From positions 682,001 through 746,000 of the forward strand of contig NZ_RRYI01000002.1 in the NCBI RefSeq assembly GCF_003931565.1: a stretch of DNA of 64,000 nucleotides. The letters run 5' to 3'. Every line of letters starts with the position of its first letter. Position 1 is the stretch's first letter. Source of the stretch: Caulobacter sp. 602-1. Its GTDB lineage: Bacteria > Pseudomonadota > Alphaproteobacteria > Caulobacterales > Caulobacteraceae. The position numbers and the translations under genes are program-made. Below, in pieces: positions 1 to 11,152 of the stretch. The notes under the pieces are model-generated. The model did no database searches and was not told the DNA's origin. It saw nothing but the letters and a program-made list of their open reading frames with translations.

Positions 1-23
1 GCGCTCCCGGCCCTGCATTTATT

Positions 24-65
24 CTTGTCATCCGACCCCGGCGAAGCGGAGAGCCGGATGACAAG
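24..65. repeat. Inverted repeat 3' of the TonB-dependent receptor
   Basis: Arms CTTGTCATCCG (24-34) and CGGATGACAAG (55-65) are perfectly complementary over 11 bp around a 20-nt loop. The element lies just beyond the stop codon of the minus-strand receptor gene. I infer a REP-like palindrome that may protect or end the receptor transcript; there is no clear T-tract for a canonical terminator. Confidence 0.55.
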
Positions 66-74
66 GCTTCGGGT

Positions 75-2459
75 CTAGAAGCGCTTCTTGATCGTCAGAT
101 AGGCCTGGCGCGGGGCGCCCGGCAGCAGGGTCATGGCCGTGCCGCCCGGGTCGGCCTTGGCCGGTCCGCCCGAACCCACCGTCGAGATGTAGTCCTCGTC
201 GTTCAGGTTGGTGACGTTGGCCTGGATCTCCAGGCCGCGGAGCATCGGAGCGGCGCTGTCGCTGAAGCGATAGCCGACCGTCAGGTCCGCGACCGTATAG
301 CTGTCGACCTTGCCGCCATCGTTCTCGAACGTGTACCAGCGCGAGCCGACATACGAGAGGCCGGCGCGGGCATAGAGGCCGCCGTTATCGTACTTCAGCT
401 CGGCCTTGAGCAGGTTCTTGGGCGTGTAGATCACGTCCTTGCCCTTGGTCTTCATGGCCACCAGGCCGCCGGCGCCCGGGACGTCGTCGTCATACTTGGA
501 GTCGTTGTAGCTGTAGGAGCCGTACAGAGACCACTCGTCCGTCATGCGGAACTCGCCTGCGACCTCGACACCCTTGGTCGTCACCGAGCCGACGTTCGAC
601 AGCACGGCCGGCAGACCCAGGATCGGCGGGGCCGTTGAGGCGCTGTCCAGTCGGTTGTCGAACTTGACGTGGTAGAGGGCCGCCACGCCCTGGAAGCGGC
701 TCGTCTTGAGGCGCAGGCCGCCCTCGAAGGTCTTCGAGGTTTCCGGCTTCAGGTTCTTGGCGACATAGTCGACGACCGTCTGGTTCTGCGAGGCGAACGG
801 ACCGGAGGTCGCGGCCGACACGAAGGCGGCCATGTTCTCGGTGTAGCCGCCGAACACTTCGACGCCGTTGTCCAGGCTGTAGACGGCGCCGACCTGGGGC
901 AGGAAGCTGTCCTTGCTCTCGATCTTGCCGTTCATCGCGCCGACCACGGCCTTGACCTCGTTCTCGACCTTCAGGGCCTTGAAGCCGAAGTTGACCTTGA
1001 ACGCGTCGGTCACCGACCAGACGTCCTGCACGTAGCCGGTCGTGGTCTTGGTGTTGAACTTGTACTCCCACGAGGTGGTGAACGGGTTGGACTGGAAGTC
1101 CAGCGGGTCACGCGACGGGGCCGCCAGGGTCTCGGCGTAGAAGCGGCGAGCCTGGGCGAAGTCGTTGTCCTCGTGCCAGAAGCCGGCGCTGATCCGGTGG
1201 CTGGCCAGGTCGACGACCAGGTTGCCGATCAACCCCTTGCGGTCGATGTCATACTCGGTGGTGCGGATCGACAGCGGGGCCGCCGTCGAACCCGTCGTGC
1301 CGTAGCCAGGGCTGACTGTGTAGGGCGTGTACCACAGGCCCTGGCCCTTGTTCTTGTGGCCATAGCCCGTCAGGTCGACGCGGACGTTGTCGCCGATCTT
1401 CTGCTTGAAGGTCGCGGCGAACAGGTCGTCGTCACGGATGCCGGCGCCGGCGTAGTAGGCGTCGTCCGGGGTGTCGACGCCGTAGGCGCGGTACGGGTTC
1501 ACGCCCACGCCGGTCCAGTAGCCGCCCTTCAGCAGCGGCGTGGCGCCGGCGTAGTTGGCCGGGTTGTTCAGCACCGAGGCGACGCCGACGGCCTTGGCCC
1601 AGTCGGGCTGGAAGTTGTCGAAGTCGCGGCCCAGGCGCTTGATCATGTCGAACGACATGTCCTGGTAGTCCTGCTCGCGGCGTTCGGAGTGGTCCCACCA
1701 CGCCGTCAGCGAGCCATTTTCGCCGAGCGGCAGCTCGACCTTGCCGTCGATCTGCAGCTGCTTCTGCTTGGAGCCGCCCTTCCACTTGTCGGCCTTCTGC
1801 TCGGCGACCGAGAAATAGCCCTTCAGGCCGTTCAGCGACTCGATGGCGCCGGTGTCCATGCGGCCGAACACGCGGTGCATGTTGTCCGAGCCGACCGTGG
1901 CGTTGGCCTGCAGGCCGAAGTCGTCGGTCGGGTTGCGCGAGAAGAACTGCAACGTGCCGCCGAGATTCGAGGTCGAAGCGGTCGACAGGGCGCCCGCGCC
2001 CTGGGCCAGCTCGATCTTGCCGATGTCCTCGCTGGCGATGGCGCGGCTGATGTGCAGGCCGTTGTAGTTGCCGTAGCTCATGTCGCCCAGCGGCACGCCG
2101 TCCAGGGTAAAGCCCAGGCGGCTCTGGTCGAAGCCGCGGATCGAGATGCGGGTCGACCACTCGTAGGCGCCGAAGGCGTCGGCCGATTGGAACGATACGC
2201 CAGGCAGCTTCTCGATGGCCTTCAGCGGGCTGGAGCCGGCGGCCTGCAGGGCGACCTGCTGCTCGTTGACGACCTGAACCTGGCGGCTTTCGCCACGGCC
2301 CAGGACGATGATGGCGTCCACTTCCGAGACGTCCGGCGCGGCGGTCGGCGCCGCGGCGGCGGCGTCGGCGGGCTTGGCGTCGTCGGCCGCGAAGGCCGGG
2401 TGCGCGAACAGGCCGAGCGCGCAGGCGGCGGCGCTCAGCAACAAGGCGTGCTTTTTCAT
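75..2459 (-). CDS. TonB-dependent outer-membrane receptor
   Basis: A 794-residue outer-membrane beta-barrel receptor for energy-dependent uptake of an unknown ligand. The start at 2459 gives a clean signal peptide (MKKHALLLSAAACALG, cleaved after AFA) preceded by GGGGAC; an upstream extension is Arg-rich and unconvincing. After the signal a segment VDAIIVLGRG may be the TonB box. The plug follows at about residues 60-180 (IEKLPGV, ISIRGF, LDGVPLGD), then a barrel of about 600 residues ending in a terminal Phe (TIKKRF), as usual for Omp85-inserted barrels. It stands alone with no adjacent transporter or regulator, so the substrate cannot be inferred. The family is greatly expanded in Caulobacter. 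Confidence 0.93.
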   Translation of the reverse strand: MKKHALLLSAAACALGLFAHPAFAADDAKPADAAAAAPTAAPDVSEVDAIIVLGRGESRQVQVVNEQQVALQAAGSSPLKAIEKLPGVSFQSADAFGAYEWSTRISIRGFDQSRLGFTLDGVPLGDMSYGNYNGLHISRAIASEDIGKIELAQGAGALSTASTSNLGGTLQFFSRNPTDDFGLQANATVGSDNMHRVFGRMDTGAIESLNGLKGYFSVAEQKADKWKGGSKQKQLQIDGKVELPLGENGSLTAWWDHSERREQDYQDMSFDMIKRLGRDFDNFQPDWAKAVGVASVLNNPANYAGATPLLKGGYWTGVGVNPYRAYGVDTPDDAYYAGAGIRDDDLFAATFKQKIGDNVRVDLTGYGHKNKGQGLWYTPYTVSPGYGTTGSTAAPLSIRTTEYDIDRKGLIGNLVVDLASHRISAGFWHEDNDFAQARRFYAETLAAPSRDPLDFQSNPFTTSWEYKFNTKTTTGYVQDVWSVTDAFKVNFGFKALKVENEVKAVVGAMNGKIESKDSFLPQVGAVYSLDNGVEVFGGYTENMAAFVSAATSGPFASQNQTVVDYVAKNLKPETSKTFEGGLRLKTSRFQGVAALYHVKFDNRLDSASTAPPILGLPAVLSNVGSVTTKGVEVAGEFRMTDEWSLYGSYSYNDSKYDDDVPGAGGLVAMKTKGKDVIYTPKNLLKAELKYDNGGLYARAGLSYVGSRWYTFENDGGKVDSYTVADLTVGYRFSDSAAPMLRGLEIQANVTNLNDEDYISTVGSGGPAKADPGGTAMTLLPGAPRQAYLTIKKRF

Positions 2460-2537
2460 GACTGTCCCCAATCCGGCCCGAGACAAGGGAGGGGCCGGTT
2501 GGGAGCCTGCGGTAACAGCGGTCGACGACGGCGAGGC

Positions 2538-2592
2538 GACGGAGCCGTGTCGGCTGTCCGACAGTCTGACGACGGAACCGTGACGGCTGTCC
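2538..2592. repeat. Pair of 22-bp direct repeats between divergent genes
   Basis: Two copies of GACGGRNCCGTGWCGGCTGTCC start at 2538 and 2571, 33 bp apart, with 20 of 22 positions identical. They lie in the 241-bp space between the receptor start (2459) and ettA (2701), so three helical turns separate them. This fits a dimeric or tandem regulator site, but no regulator is known for it. Nothing else was recognised in this intergenic stretch. Confidence 0.4.
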
Positions 2593-2700
2593 CGCCCCGA
2601 TCCGGCCGCGCGGACCCCGCCACGATTGCGCGAAGCTCTCCGGACCGCTATTTCAGCGCCCAATCCCCGAAACCCTCGTCCAGCGAGAACGCGAGCCCTC

Positions 2701-4368
<1,668 letters not shown>

Positions 4369-4396
4369 AAACGGGCCGAATGGCAGGCGATCGAAG

Positions 4397-4422
4397 GCCG
4401 CGGGGTGACCCGCGGCTTTTTT
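4397..4422 (+). terminator. Rho-independent terminator of ettA
   Basis: Perfect 8-bp stem GCCGCGGG/CCCGCGGC with a GTGA loop, followed by six T residues, 28 bp after the ettA stop codon. Confidence 0.9.
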
Positions 4423-4517
4423 CGTAGGGATCGTCACCGGCGATTTAGTGGGTTGATGCGCCTCAACTCAACATAGTGTAGTGCGGACCTCCAAGCGTTC
4501 GAAGTCGGGTGGGGTTC

Positions 4518-7500
4518 GTGAGTACTTTCCAGACGATCGCCACGGGCGATCTCAAGGACGTCGTCCTTAGCAACGACGGCAAGATCGCCTATGTGTCGAG
4601 CGGCGACGGCTTCGTCAGCGCCTTCAATGTCGCCACCGGCGAGGCGGCCGGGCGCTGGAAGGTCGGGACGACGCTGGGGGGCATGGATATCTCCCAAGAC
4701 GGCAAGTCCCTGGTCGCGACCGAGCGCAGCTTTACGCAGCCCACCGGTGGCTCCACGACGATATCCGTTACGGTCCACGTCATGGAGCTAGCGACCGGTC
4801 AGGTCCGCGACTTCGTGATGGAAGGCAGCAGCTATTCCGGCGGCTTTTTCGACGCAGTGTTCACCGCGGACGGCAAGATCCTGCTCTCCAACAGCAATGT
4901 GACCCTTGATCCCAGCACAGGCGTCTTCAAGACGGCCGGCAACTCCTATCTCAACGGCGCATTCTCGGCCTCGCCGGACGGCACGAGGGTCATCGTTGCG
5001 CAGGATAACATCTCGGACATGCCGATCTGGCTCTACCAGACCGGGGTGGGCATCATCGCCAGTCACCAAGGCTACAAAGACAATATCAGCGGCTTCAACT
5101 ACGGAGTCCAGGCGATCTCGCCCGCCGGCAACCTGATCTTCCAGGGCGGTTCGACCAGCAAGTACGGCGTGATCTATGATGGCGCCTTGAACTACAAGGG
5201 GCTGCTCTCGGACTTCCAGAAGGAGTCGATCTTCGTCTTCTCCGCAGCGTTCAGCACCGACGGCGGCAGCCTCTATGTCCTGAACGGAAACGACGGCCAG
5301 ATCCTCAAGCTATCGACGACGGACTGGTCCATCCAGAGCAGCTTCTCATCCGGGCTCTCGACGACGGATTCCTATTTCAACGGCGGCGTCCGCTACGGCG
5401 ACGGGCTGACCCTGACGTCGGACGGCAAGTACCTGCTGGTCTTGAACGCCACGAAGCTGAACACCATTGAGCTGTCGACCGTCGCCATGGGCGGCTCCGA
5501 CGCCGCCGAGACGATGACGGGCGACGCCTCGGCCAATACGCTGAAGGGCTATGGCGGGGCCGATGTGATCGACGGCGGGGCCGGCAACGACCTGCTCTAC
5601 GGCGGCTATGGCGACGACCGCCTGATCGGCGGCCTGGGAGACGACGTTCTGGACGGGGGGGCGGGCGTCGACACCGCCGACTATAGCGGCGCCGCGTCCG
5701 CCGTGACCTTGGACCTGACGATCACCAACGGCCAGTACACCGGCGGGGCGGGCTACGACGGCCTGGTCGGGATCGAGAACCTGATCGGCAGCGCGTTCAA
5801 CGACAAGTTGACCGGCGACGCGAACGCCAATCGTCTCGAAGGCGGCGCAGGAGCGGACACGCTGCGCGGCGGCGTCGGCGGCGACACTTTAGTCGGCGGG
5901 GTAGGCGATGACCTGTTGATTGGCGGCATAGGGGACGACACGCTTGAGGGGGGCGACGGTTTCGACATCGCCTCGTACGAAGCCGCAATCGCCGGCGTGC
6001 GGGTCGATCTGACAAAGGTCGGGACCGTCCAGAACACCCGCGGAGACGGCCTGGACAAGCTCTCTGGCATCGAAGGGTTGAAGGGTTCGGCCTTCGCCGA
6101 CGCACTGAAGGGCGACAGTGGCGACAACACCTTCGAGGGAGGCGGTGGAGACGATCTCATCGACGGTGGTGCGGGGGTCGATACGGCCATCTACGCCGGT
6201 GCGTCCTCCGCCTACAGTTGGAGCCAGAACGCCAACGGTTCTTGGACCGTGCGCGGGGGCGAGGGTGTGGACACCCTGCTGAACATCGAAAGCCTGAAGT
6301 TCACCGACAAGACCATCACGCTTTCTCCCTCTGCGGCCAATGTGACGATCGAGAGCCTGATCCCGGCCGGGGCGGTCCAGATTCTGGCCACGGGCGCGTA
6401 CCGCGACGCGGTGCTCTCGCCGAATGGCCAGACGGCCTATGTTTCCGACAACGAGGGTTACGTTACCGCTTTCAACACCACGACGGGCGAGCTTGCGGGC
6501 CGCTGGAAAATGGGTTTGGCCTTGAGCGGAATGGATATGTCCGCTGACGGCCGGTATCTGGTGGCCGCCGACGGCGCCCTGGATCCGGCCATTTCTGACG
6601 CCAGGATCAAGGTCCACGTGCTGGACACCGTCACCGGCCAGATCGCGGATTACGCAATCGAGGGCAGCACCTACAAGAACGGCTTCGCCGACGTCGCCTT
6701 TCTTGATGACGGCAGGATCTTGCTGACACGCGACACGGCCTATACGGGGACGCCAACGACGATCCTGGACCCGGCCACGGGCGCGTTGAAGCAGACGGCG
6801 CTGACGACCGGCACGCTTTCGGCCTCGGACGACCACAAGACGATCCTGCTCACGCAAGGCAACAGTTCGGACGCGCCGTTGTATATCGTCAAGGGCGGCG
6901 CTCAAACCGCCTCTCACGACTGGTACGCGGACGGGGTCGGCGGCTTTAACCAGGGTTTCCAGGCCATTTCGGGCGACGGCTCGCGCGTGGCCCAGTATCT
7001 GGGTGCGCTGCACGTTTACGATGGTTCACTGAATTATCTCGTCAACCTGACCAAGCTGTACCCCGAACTGACTGGGGTCTACGGCATGGATTTCAGCGCC
7101 GACGGCAAGCATCTCTTCGTCGTCGATCAGACGACTGACCGACTGTTCGAATTCTCCACCGTGACCTGGAAGGTCGAGCAGGTCTACGGCCTGGGCGTGG
7201 ATATTCTGTCGGCGTCCGCCAACGTCAACGCCATCAACTACGGCGACCATGTTTTGCTTTCCAACGACGGATCGCGCCTGATGATCTTCGACGGCGTCAG
7301 CGTCGTGTCGGTCAAGCTGAGTGGTCTGACGCCGGACGGTGGCTCCGACGGTCCTGACAACCTCTCCGGCGGGCCGGGCGACGACCGCCTGCAAGGCTTC
7401 GCAGGCGATGACGTGCTGAGCGGAGGCGCCGGCGCCGACAAGCTTTATGGCGACGCTGGCGACGACCGGCTGCTGGGCGGGGATGGCAATGACCTGCTGG

Positions 7501-9720
7501 ATGGCGGCGTGGGCGTCGACGCCGCCGACTACAGCGGCGTGTCGTCGGGCGTCACGGTCGACCTGAAGATCGCCGTCGCCCAGGATACCAAGGGAGCGGG
7601 GCTGGACACGCTCGTCTCGATTGAGAACCTGGTCGGCAGCAGCTTCGGCGACAAGCTCACCGGCGACGCAACGGGCAACCGGATCGACGGCGGCGGGGGC
7701 GACGATGTCCTGAATGGCGGCGCGGGCGACGATACGCTCGACGGTGGCGCGGGCTTCGACGTGGCGTCCTACGAGAATGCGACCGCCGGGGTGCGGGTTG
7801 ATCTGTCCAAGGTCGGAACGCTGCAAAACACCCGCGGCGACGGCTTGGACAAGCTGACAGGCTTCGAAGGGTTGAAGGGCTCGGTCTTCGCCGACATCCT
7901 GCGGGGCGACAAGGCCGACAACAGCTTCGAGGGCGGGGCCGGAGACGACCTGATCGACGGCGGCGCGGGTTTCGACACGGCCATCTATGCGGGGGCCTCC
8001 GGCGCCTACACCTGGACTTTGGACGACAACGGCTCATGGACCGTGCGCGGCGCTCAAGGCGTCGACACGCTGCTGAACGTCGAGGCTCTCAGGTTCACCG
8101 ACCGGACCGTCACGCTGTCGCGGTCGGCGACTAACGCGACGATCGAGAGCCTCACCCAAGTCGGCTCGACCCAGACCATAGCCACCGGGACGTTCGCCGA
8201 CGCTGTTCTCTCGCCCGATGGTCTGACGGTCTATGTCGCCAACAGCGACGGCTATGTCACCGGCTACAGCGCCTCGAGCGGCGAGATCTCTGGCCGCTGG
8301 AAGGTTGGCTCCATCCTGGGCGGCATGGATGTGTCCGCCGACGGTCGTTATCTCATGGTCACCGATGGCGTGCTGGAGAACCCGACCGGAGACCAGTGGG
8401 GCTACAAGGCTACGATCAAGGTCCATTTGCTGGACACCATCACAGGCAAGGTCACGGACTATGCGACCACGGTCACCGGCTATGACCGCGGCTTCGCCGA
8501 CGTGGCCTTCACCAGCGACGGCAAAGTCATGTTCACGCAGGGCTTTGGCGGGTCGGGCTGGACGCCGGTCACGACGCTGGATCTCACGTCGGGCTTGTTC
8601 ACGCGCGGATCCAGCACCTATACCCAGCCCGTGCTGTCGGTCACCGACGACCACCAGACGGTCCTGCTGGCGGAGACCGGCTCGACGGCCGCGCCGCTCT
8701 TTATCCTGAAGGGTGGCGCGCAAGCCGCCGCGCACGACCTGTACAAGGACGGGGTCTACGGCCCCAACCGTGGCGTCCAAGCGATATCGGGAGATGGCTC
8801 GTGTATCGCCCACTATACGGACAAGCTGCACGTCTACGACGGCTCGCTCAAATACCTCGTCAATCTGAGCAGCCTGCACCCGGAGCTTTCGTCGGTTTTC
8901 GGCATGGATTTCAGCGCCGATGGCAAGCACCTGCTCGTCGTCGACTCCATGACCGATCGGGTCTTCAAGTTCTCCACCGAAACCTGGGGCATAGAGCAAG
9001 TCTATTCGCTGAACGTGGACATCGCGCCGAACGGCGGCGACACCAACTATGCCAGCGCCGCCTATGGCGACCGCGTCATCCTCAGCAATGACGGCGCGCG
9101 GCTGATCGTCTTCGACGGCAAGAGCGTGGTCTCGGTCAACATGGCCGTCCTCAAGGCGGACGGCGGTACGGACGGCGCTGACACCCTCACCGGCAGCGCG
9201 GGCGCGGACCGCCTGCAGGGCTTCGCCGGCGATGATGTGCTGAACGGCGGAGCTGGCGACGACCAGCTCTACGGCGACGCCGGCAACGACCGCCTGATCG
9301 GCGGCGACGGCGCCGACCGGCTGGACGGCGGCGCGGGCGTCGACACCGCCTACTATGGTAGCGCGAGCGTCGCCGTGACCGTGAACCTGTTGCTGAGCGG
9401 GTCCAGCCAGGACACCAAGGGCGCGGGCGCCGACATCTTGGTCAGCATCGAAAACCTCGTCGGCTCGGCCTTCGGCGACACCTTGACGGGTGATGGGCGC
9501 GCCAACCAGATCGAGGGCGGAGCGGGCGACGACGTGCTGATTGGCGGGGGCGGCGACGACGTGCTGGACGGCGGCGCGGGAGCTGATACGGCCCGTTACC
9601 TGGGCGGCAAGGCCAACTATTCGGTGGTCCAGAACAGCGACGGTTCCACGACCGTGACCGACCTCCGCGCCGGCTCCCCGGACGGGACCGACAGACTGCT
9701 AAATATTGAGAGCATCCTCT
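4518..9720 (+). repeat. Threefold intragenic duplication of about 1.8 kb per unit
   Basis: Unit starts near 4518, 6345 and 8145 share the same phrase order: IATG..DAVLS, YVS/YVAN..DGYV, GRWKVG, GMDMSADGRYL, then NLVGSSFGDKLTGD and RTX blocks. Unit 3 lacks the third RTX subblock and runs directly into the anchor domain. Unit 1 lacks the NATIESL lead-in that begins units 2 and 3. The duplication is visible in protein and DNA but is clearly diverged, so it is not recent. Confidence 0.85.
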
Positions 9721-10430
9721 TCCCGAACCCACCGTCGAGCGCAGAGATCGCCTCCGAGATGAACGCTATCCTTCGGCAGAGTAACACGGCTGCCGTGTCG
9801 ACCTTGGCGGCGGACCTGTTGGTGAGGTGGAGCGTGGGGCAGCTTTCGGACGTCCAGGTCACGGCCGCAATCGTCAACGCCGCCGACGCCACCACCTCGG
9901 TCGCGTCGATGAGCTACCAGTTCTTTACGGGCAAGGTGCCGACTCAGGGAGGCGTAGACTTCCTTGTTTCGCCAACCGGTCCGAACCCGACCAACCTGAA
10001 CAGCGCCTACTACGCCACGTTCGATACGGTGAACCGCTACATCAACTTCGCGGTCAATCTGGGCAAGAACGGCGAGGCCAAGGACAGCTTCGCGGCCACC
10101 TACGGGTCGCTGTCGCTGTTCGAAGCAACGAAGAAGGCCTATGCGACGATTTTCGGAGGGACGCCGACCGACGCCAAGGTTCACGCGCTGATCGACACGC
10201 GGGTCGATTACCTCGCCTACTATGGCGGTGATGGCGCGGCCGGCATCGGCACCAAGGCGGCCATGGTCGGCTTCCTGCTGGCGGCGGCGGCGACCGAGAA
10301 CCTCGGGGTCATGGCCAAGTCCAACGACGCCTGGCTGATGGACCTCGCCGACGGCTCCGCACCGTTCGCTGTCAACATCCTGGATCCGGCCAACGGCTAC
10401 TACAAGGCCGACTTTATCTTCGGCGGCTAA
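4518..10430 (+). CDS. Giant RTX protein: three beta-propeller/RTX units plus a C-terminal RsaA-like S-layer anchor domain
   Basis: About 1970 residues, with no Sec signal and no cysteine-rich or membrane segments. Three homologous units begin near 4518, 6345 and 8145. Each opens with a propeller-like region of about 330 residues (YVTN/WD40-type blades such as AVLSPNGQTAYVS and GMDMSADGRYLV), followed by RTX calcium-binding nonapeptides (GGAGNDLLYGG, GGDGNDLLDGG) and a VDTLLNIESLKF module. The last 230 residues (about 9730-10430) resemble, from memory, the N-terminal domain of Caulobacter RsaA: SYQFFTGKVPTQGGVDFL, YYATFDTVNRYINFAVNL, and LMDLADG near the end. Known: that RsaA domain binds O-antigen LPS, and RTX proteins leave by type I secretion. 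Inferred: a calcium-dependent, S-layer- or LPS-attached surface protein. The start is GTG 4518 (GGGTGG just upstream) or GTG 4509. No type I secretion genes lie nearby. Confidence 0.85.
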   Translation: MSTFQTIATGDLKDVVLSNDGKIAYVSSGDGFVSAFNVATGEAAGRWKVGTTLGGMDISQDGKSLVATERSFTQPTGGSTTISVTVHVMELATGQVRDFVMEGSSYSGGFFDAVFTADGKILLSNSNVTLDPSTGVFKTAGNSYLNGAFSASPDGTRVIVAQDNISDMPIWLYQTGVGIIASHQGYKDNISGFNYGVQAISPAGNLIFQGGSTSKYGVIYDGALNYKGLLSDFQKESIFVFSAAFSTDGGSLYVLNGNDGQILKLSTTDWSIQSSFSSGLSTTDSYFNGGVRYGDGLTLTSDGKYLLVLNATKLNTIELSTVAMGGSDAAETMTGDASANTLKGYGGADVIDGGAGNDLLYGGYGDDRLIGGLGDDVLDGGAGVDTADYSGAASAVTLDLTITNGQYTGGAGYDGLVGIENLIGSAFNDKLTGDANANRLEGGAGADTLRGGVGGDTLVGGVGDDLLIGGIGDDTLEGGDGFDIASYEAAIAGVRVDLTKVGTVQNTRGDGLDKLSGIEGLKGSAFADALKGDSGDNTFEGGGGDDLIDGGAGVDTAIYAGASSAYSWSQNANGSWTVRGGEGVDTLLNIESLKFTDKTITLSPSAANVTIESLIPAGAVQILATGAYRDAVLSPNGQTAYVSDNEGYVTAFNTTTGELAGRWKMGLALSGMDMSADGRYLVAADGALDPAISDARIKVHVLDTVTGQIADYAIEGSTYKNGFADVAFLDDGRILLTRDTAYTGTPTTILDPATGALKQTALTTGTLSASDDHKTILLTQGNSSDAPLYIVKGGAQTASHDWYADGVGGFNQGFQAISGDGSRVAQYLGALHVYDGSLNYLVNLTKLYPELTGVYGMDFSADGKHLFVVDQTTDRLFEFSTVTWKVEQVYGLGVDILSASANVNAINYGDHVLLSNDGSRLMIFDGVSVVSVKLSGLTPDGGSDGPDNLSGGPGDDRLQGFAGDDVLSGGAGADKLYGDAGDDRLLGGDGNDLLDGGVGVDAADYSGVSSGVTVDLKIAVAQDTKGAGLDTLVSIENLVGSSFGDKLTGDATGNRIDGGGGDDVLNGGAGDDTLDGGAGFDVASYENATAGVRVDLSKVGTLQNTRGDGLDKLTGFEGLKGSVFADILRGDKADNSFEGGAGDDLIDGGAGFDTAIYAGASGAYTWTLDDNGSWTVRGAQGVDTLLNVEALRFTDRTVTLSRSATNATIESLTQVGSTQTIATGTFADAVLSPDGLTVYVANSDGYVTGYSASSGEISGRWKVGSILGGMDVSADGRYLMVTDGVLENPTGDQWGYKATIKVHLLDTITGKVTDYATTVTGYDRGFADVAFTSDGKVMFTQGFGGSGWTPVTTLDLTSGLFTRGSSTYTQPVLSVTDDHQTVLLAETGSTAAPLFILKGGAQAAAHDLYKDGVYGPNRGVQAISGDGSCIAHYTDKLHVYDGSLKYLVNLSSLHPELSSVFGMDFSADGKHLLVVDSMTDRVFKFSTETWGIEQVYSLNVDIAPNGGDTNYASAAYGDRVILSNDGARLIVFDGKSVVSVNMAVLKADGGTDGADTLTGSAGADRLQGFAGDDVLNGGAGDDQLYGDAGNDRLIGGDGADRLDGGAGVDTAYYGSASVAVTVNLLLSGSSQDTKGAGADILVSIENLVGSAFGDTLTGDGRANQIEGGAGDDVLIGGGGDDVLDGGAGADTARYLGGKANYSVVQNSDGSTTVTDLRAGSPDGTDRLLNIESILFPNPPSSAEIASEMNAILRQSNTAAVSTLAADLLVRWSVGQLSDVQVTAAIVNAADATTSVASMSYQFFTGKVPTQGGVDFLVSPTGPNPTNLNSAYYATFDTVNRYINFAVNLGKNGEAKDSFAATYGSLSLFEATKKAYATIFGGTPTDAKVHALIDTRVDYLAYYGGDGAAGIGTKAAMVGFLLAAAATENLGVMAKSNDAWLMDLADGSAPFAVNILDPANGYYKADFIFGG

Positions 10431-10433
10431 GCC

Positions 10434-10459
10434 GCCGGGACGGCGCGGGCCGTCCCGGC
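10434..10459. terminator. Hairpin between convergent genes
   Basis: Perfect 10-bp stem GCCGGGACGG/CCGTCCCGGC with a 6-nt loop. It starts 3 bp after the RTX gene stop and lies 7 bp beyond the stop of the minus-strand gene at 10467. There is no T-tract, so it is probably a shared bidirectional transcript end. Confidence 0.6.
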
Positions 10460-10466
10460 CAAGGGC

Positions 10467-10868
10467 CTACTTCGGATCGGCCGGCGAAGACATCGGCGGG
10501 GTGGCCGCGGCGCCGGGCTGGGTCATCTTATCCTCGGTCATCGGCGCGTTGGTCGGTGGCGTCGTCGGCAAGCTGGGGGAGGCGGACGGCGCTGGGTTCA
10601 CGGCCGTATCGGGCGCGCTCGACGTGGCCGGCGGCAGGGTGGCGCTGGTGTCGGTCGACATGCCGGTCGAGGCGCTGGCGGAGCCGGCCCACCAGTCCTT
10701 GCTGGCCCGCGCCTTGGGCGAAGCCTTGTCGTAGGCGTCGAGCTGCGAATAGGGGATCGGCTGCTTGGGGCCGGTCTGGACCGACGACTTGGCCTGGGCG
10801 GCCAGCGCCACGCCGCCGCACGCCAACATCGACAGGGCCGCGGTGGCGGCGAGCATCTTGGTCAACAT
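10467..10868 (-). CDS. Small exported Pro/Ser/Thr-rich protein of unknown function
   Basis: A 133-residue protein. Residues 1-24 form a signal peptide (MLTKMLAATAALSMLACGGVALA) with either signal peptidase I cleavage after ALA or, less likely, a weak lipobox MLAC. Then comes a short conserved-looking stretch (IPYSQLDAYDKASPKARASKDWW), and the last 70 residues are low-complexity Pro/Ala/Ser/Thr. I do not recognise a family. The function is unknown; a periplasmic location is inferred from the signal alone. Confidence 0.7.
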   Translation of the reverse strand: MLTKMLAATAALSMLACGGVALAAQAKSSVQTGPKQPIPYSQLDAYDKASPKARASKDWWAGSASASTGMSTDTSATLPPATSSAPDTAVNPAPSASPSLPTTPPTNAPMTEDKMTQPGAAATPPMSSPADPK

Positions 10869-11152
10869 CTGGAATTCTCCGGATCTGAAGCGCCTGGTGG
10901 CGCCGTCAGCAAAACCCCTCGCGGCGGCGGTTGTTCACAGCTTGGCCTTGCAAAATGGCGCTTGGCGGAACCGCCGCGTCCGGATCGGGTTCTTGCCGCG
11001 CGGGCCGGCTTCGTCACCACAGCGTGATGTGACCGACACTGGCGTCAGCGCAGGGCTCTGCCTAGCTTCTCAATAGGCGTTTCCACCGAGGCGCCGGGGG
11101 CGAGACAAAGATCCGCCGCGGGCTCAACGACCCGCGCAGTTGGAGGACATGC

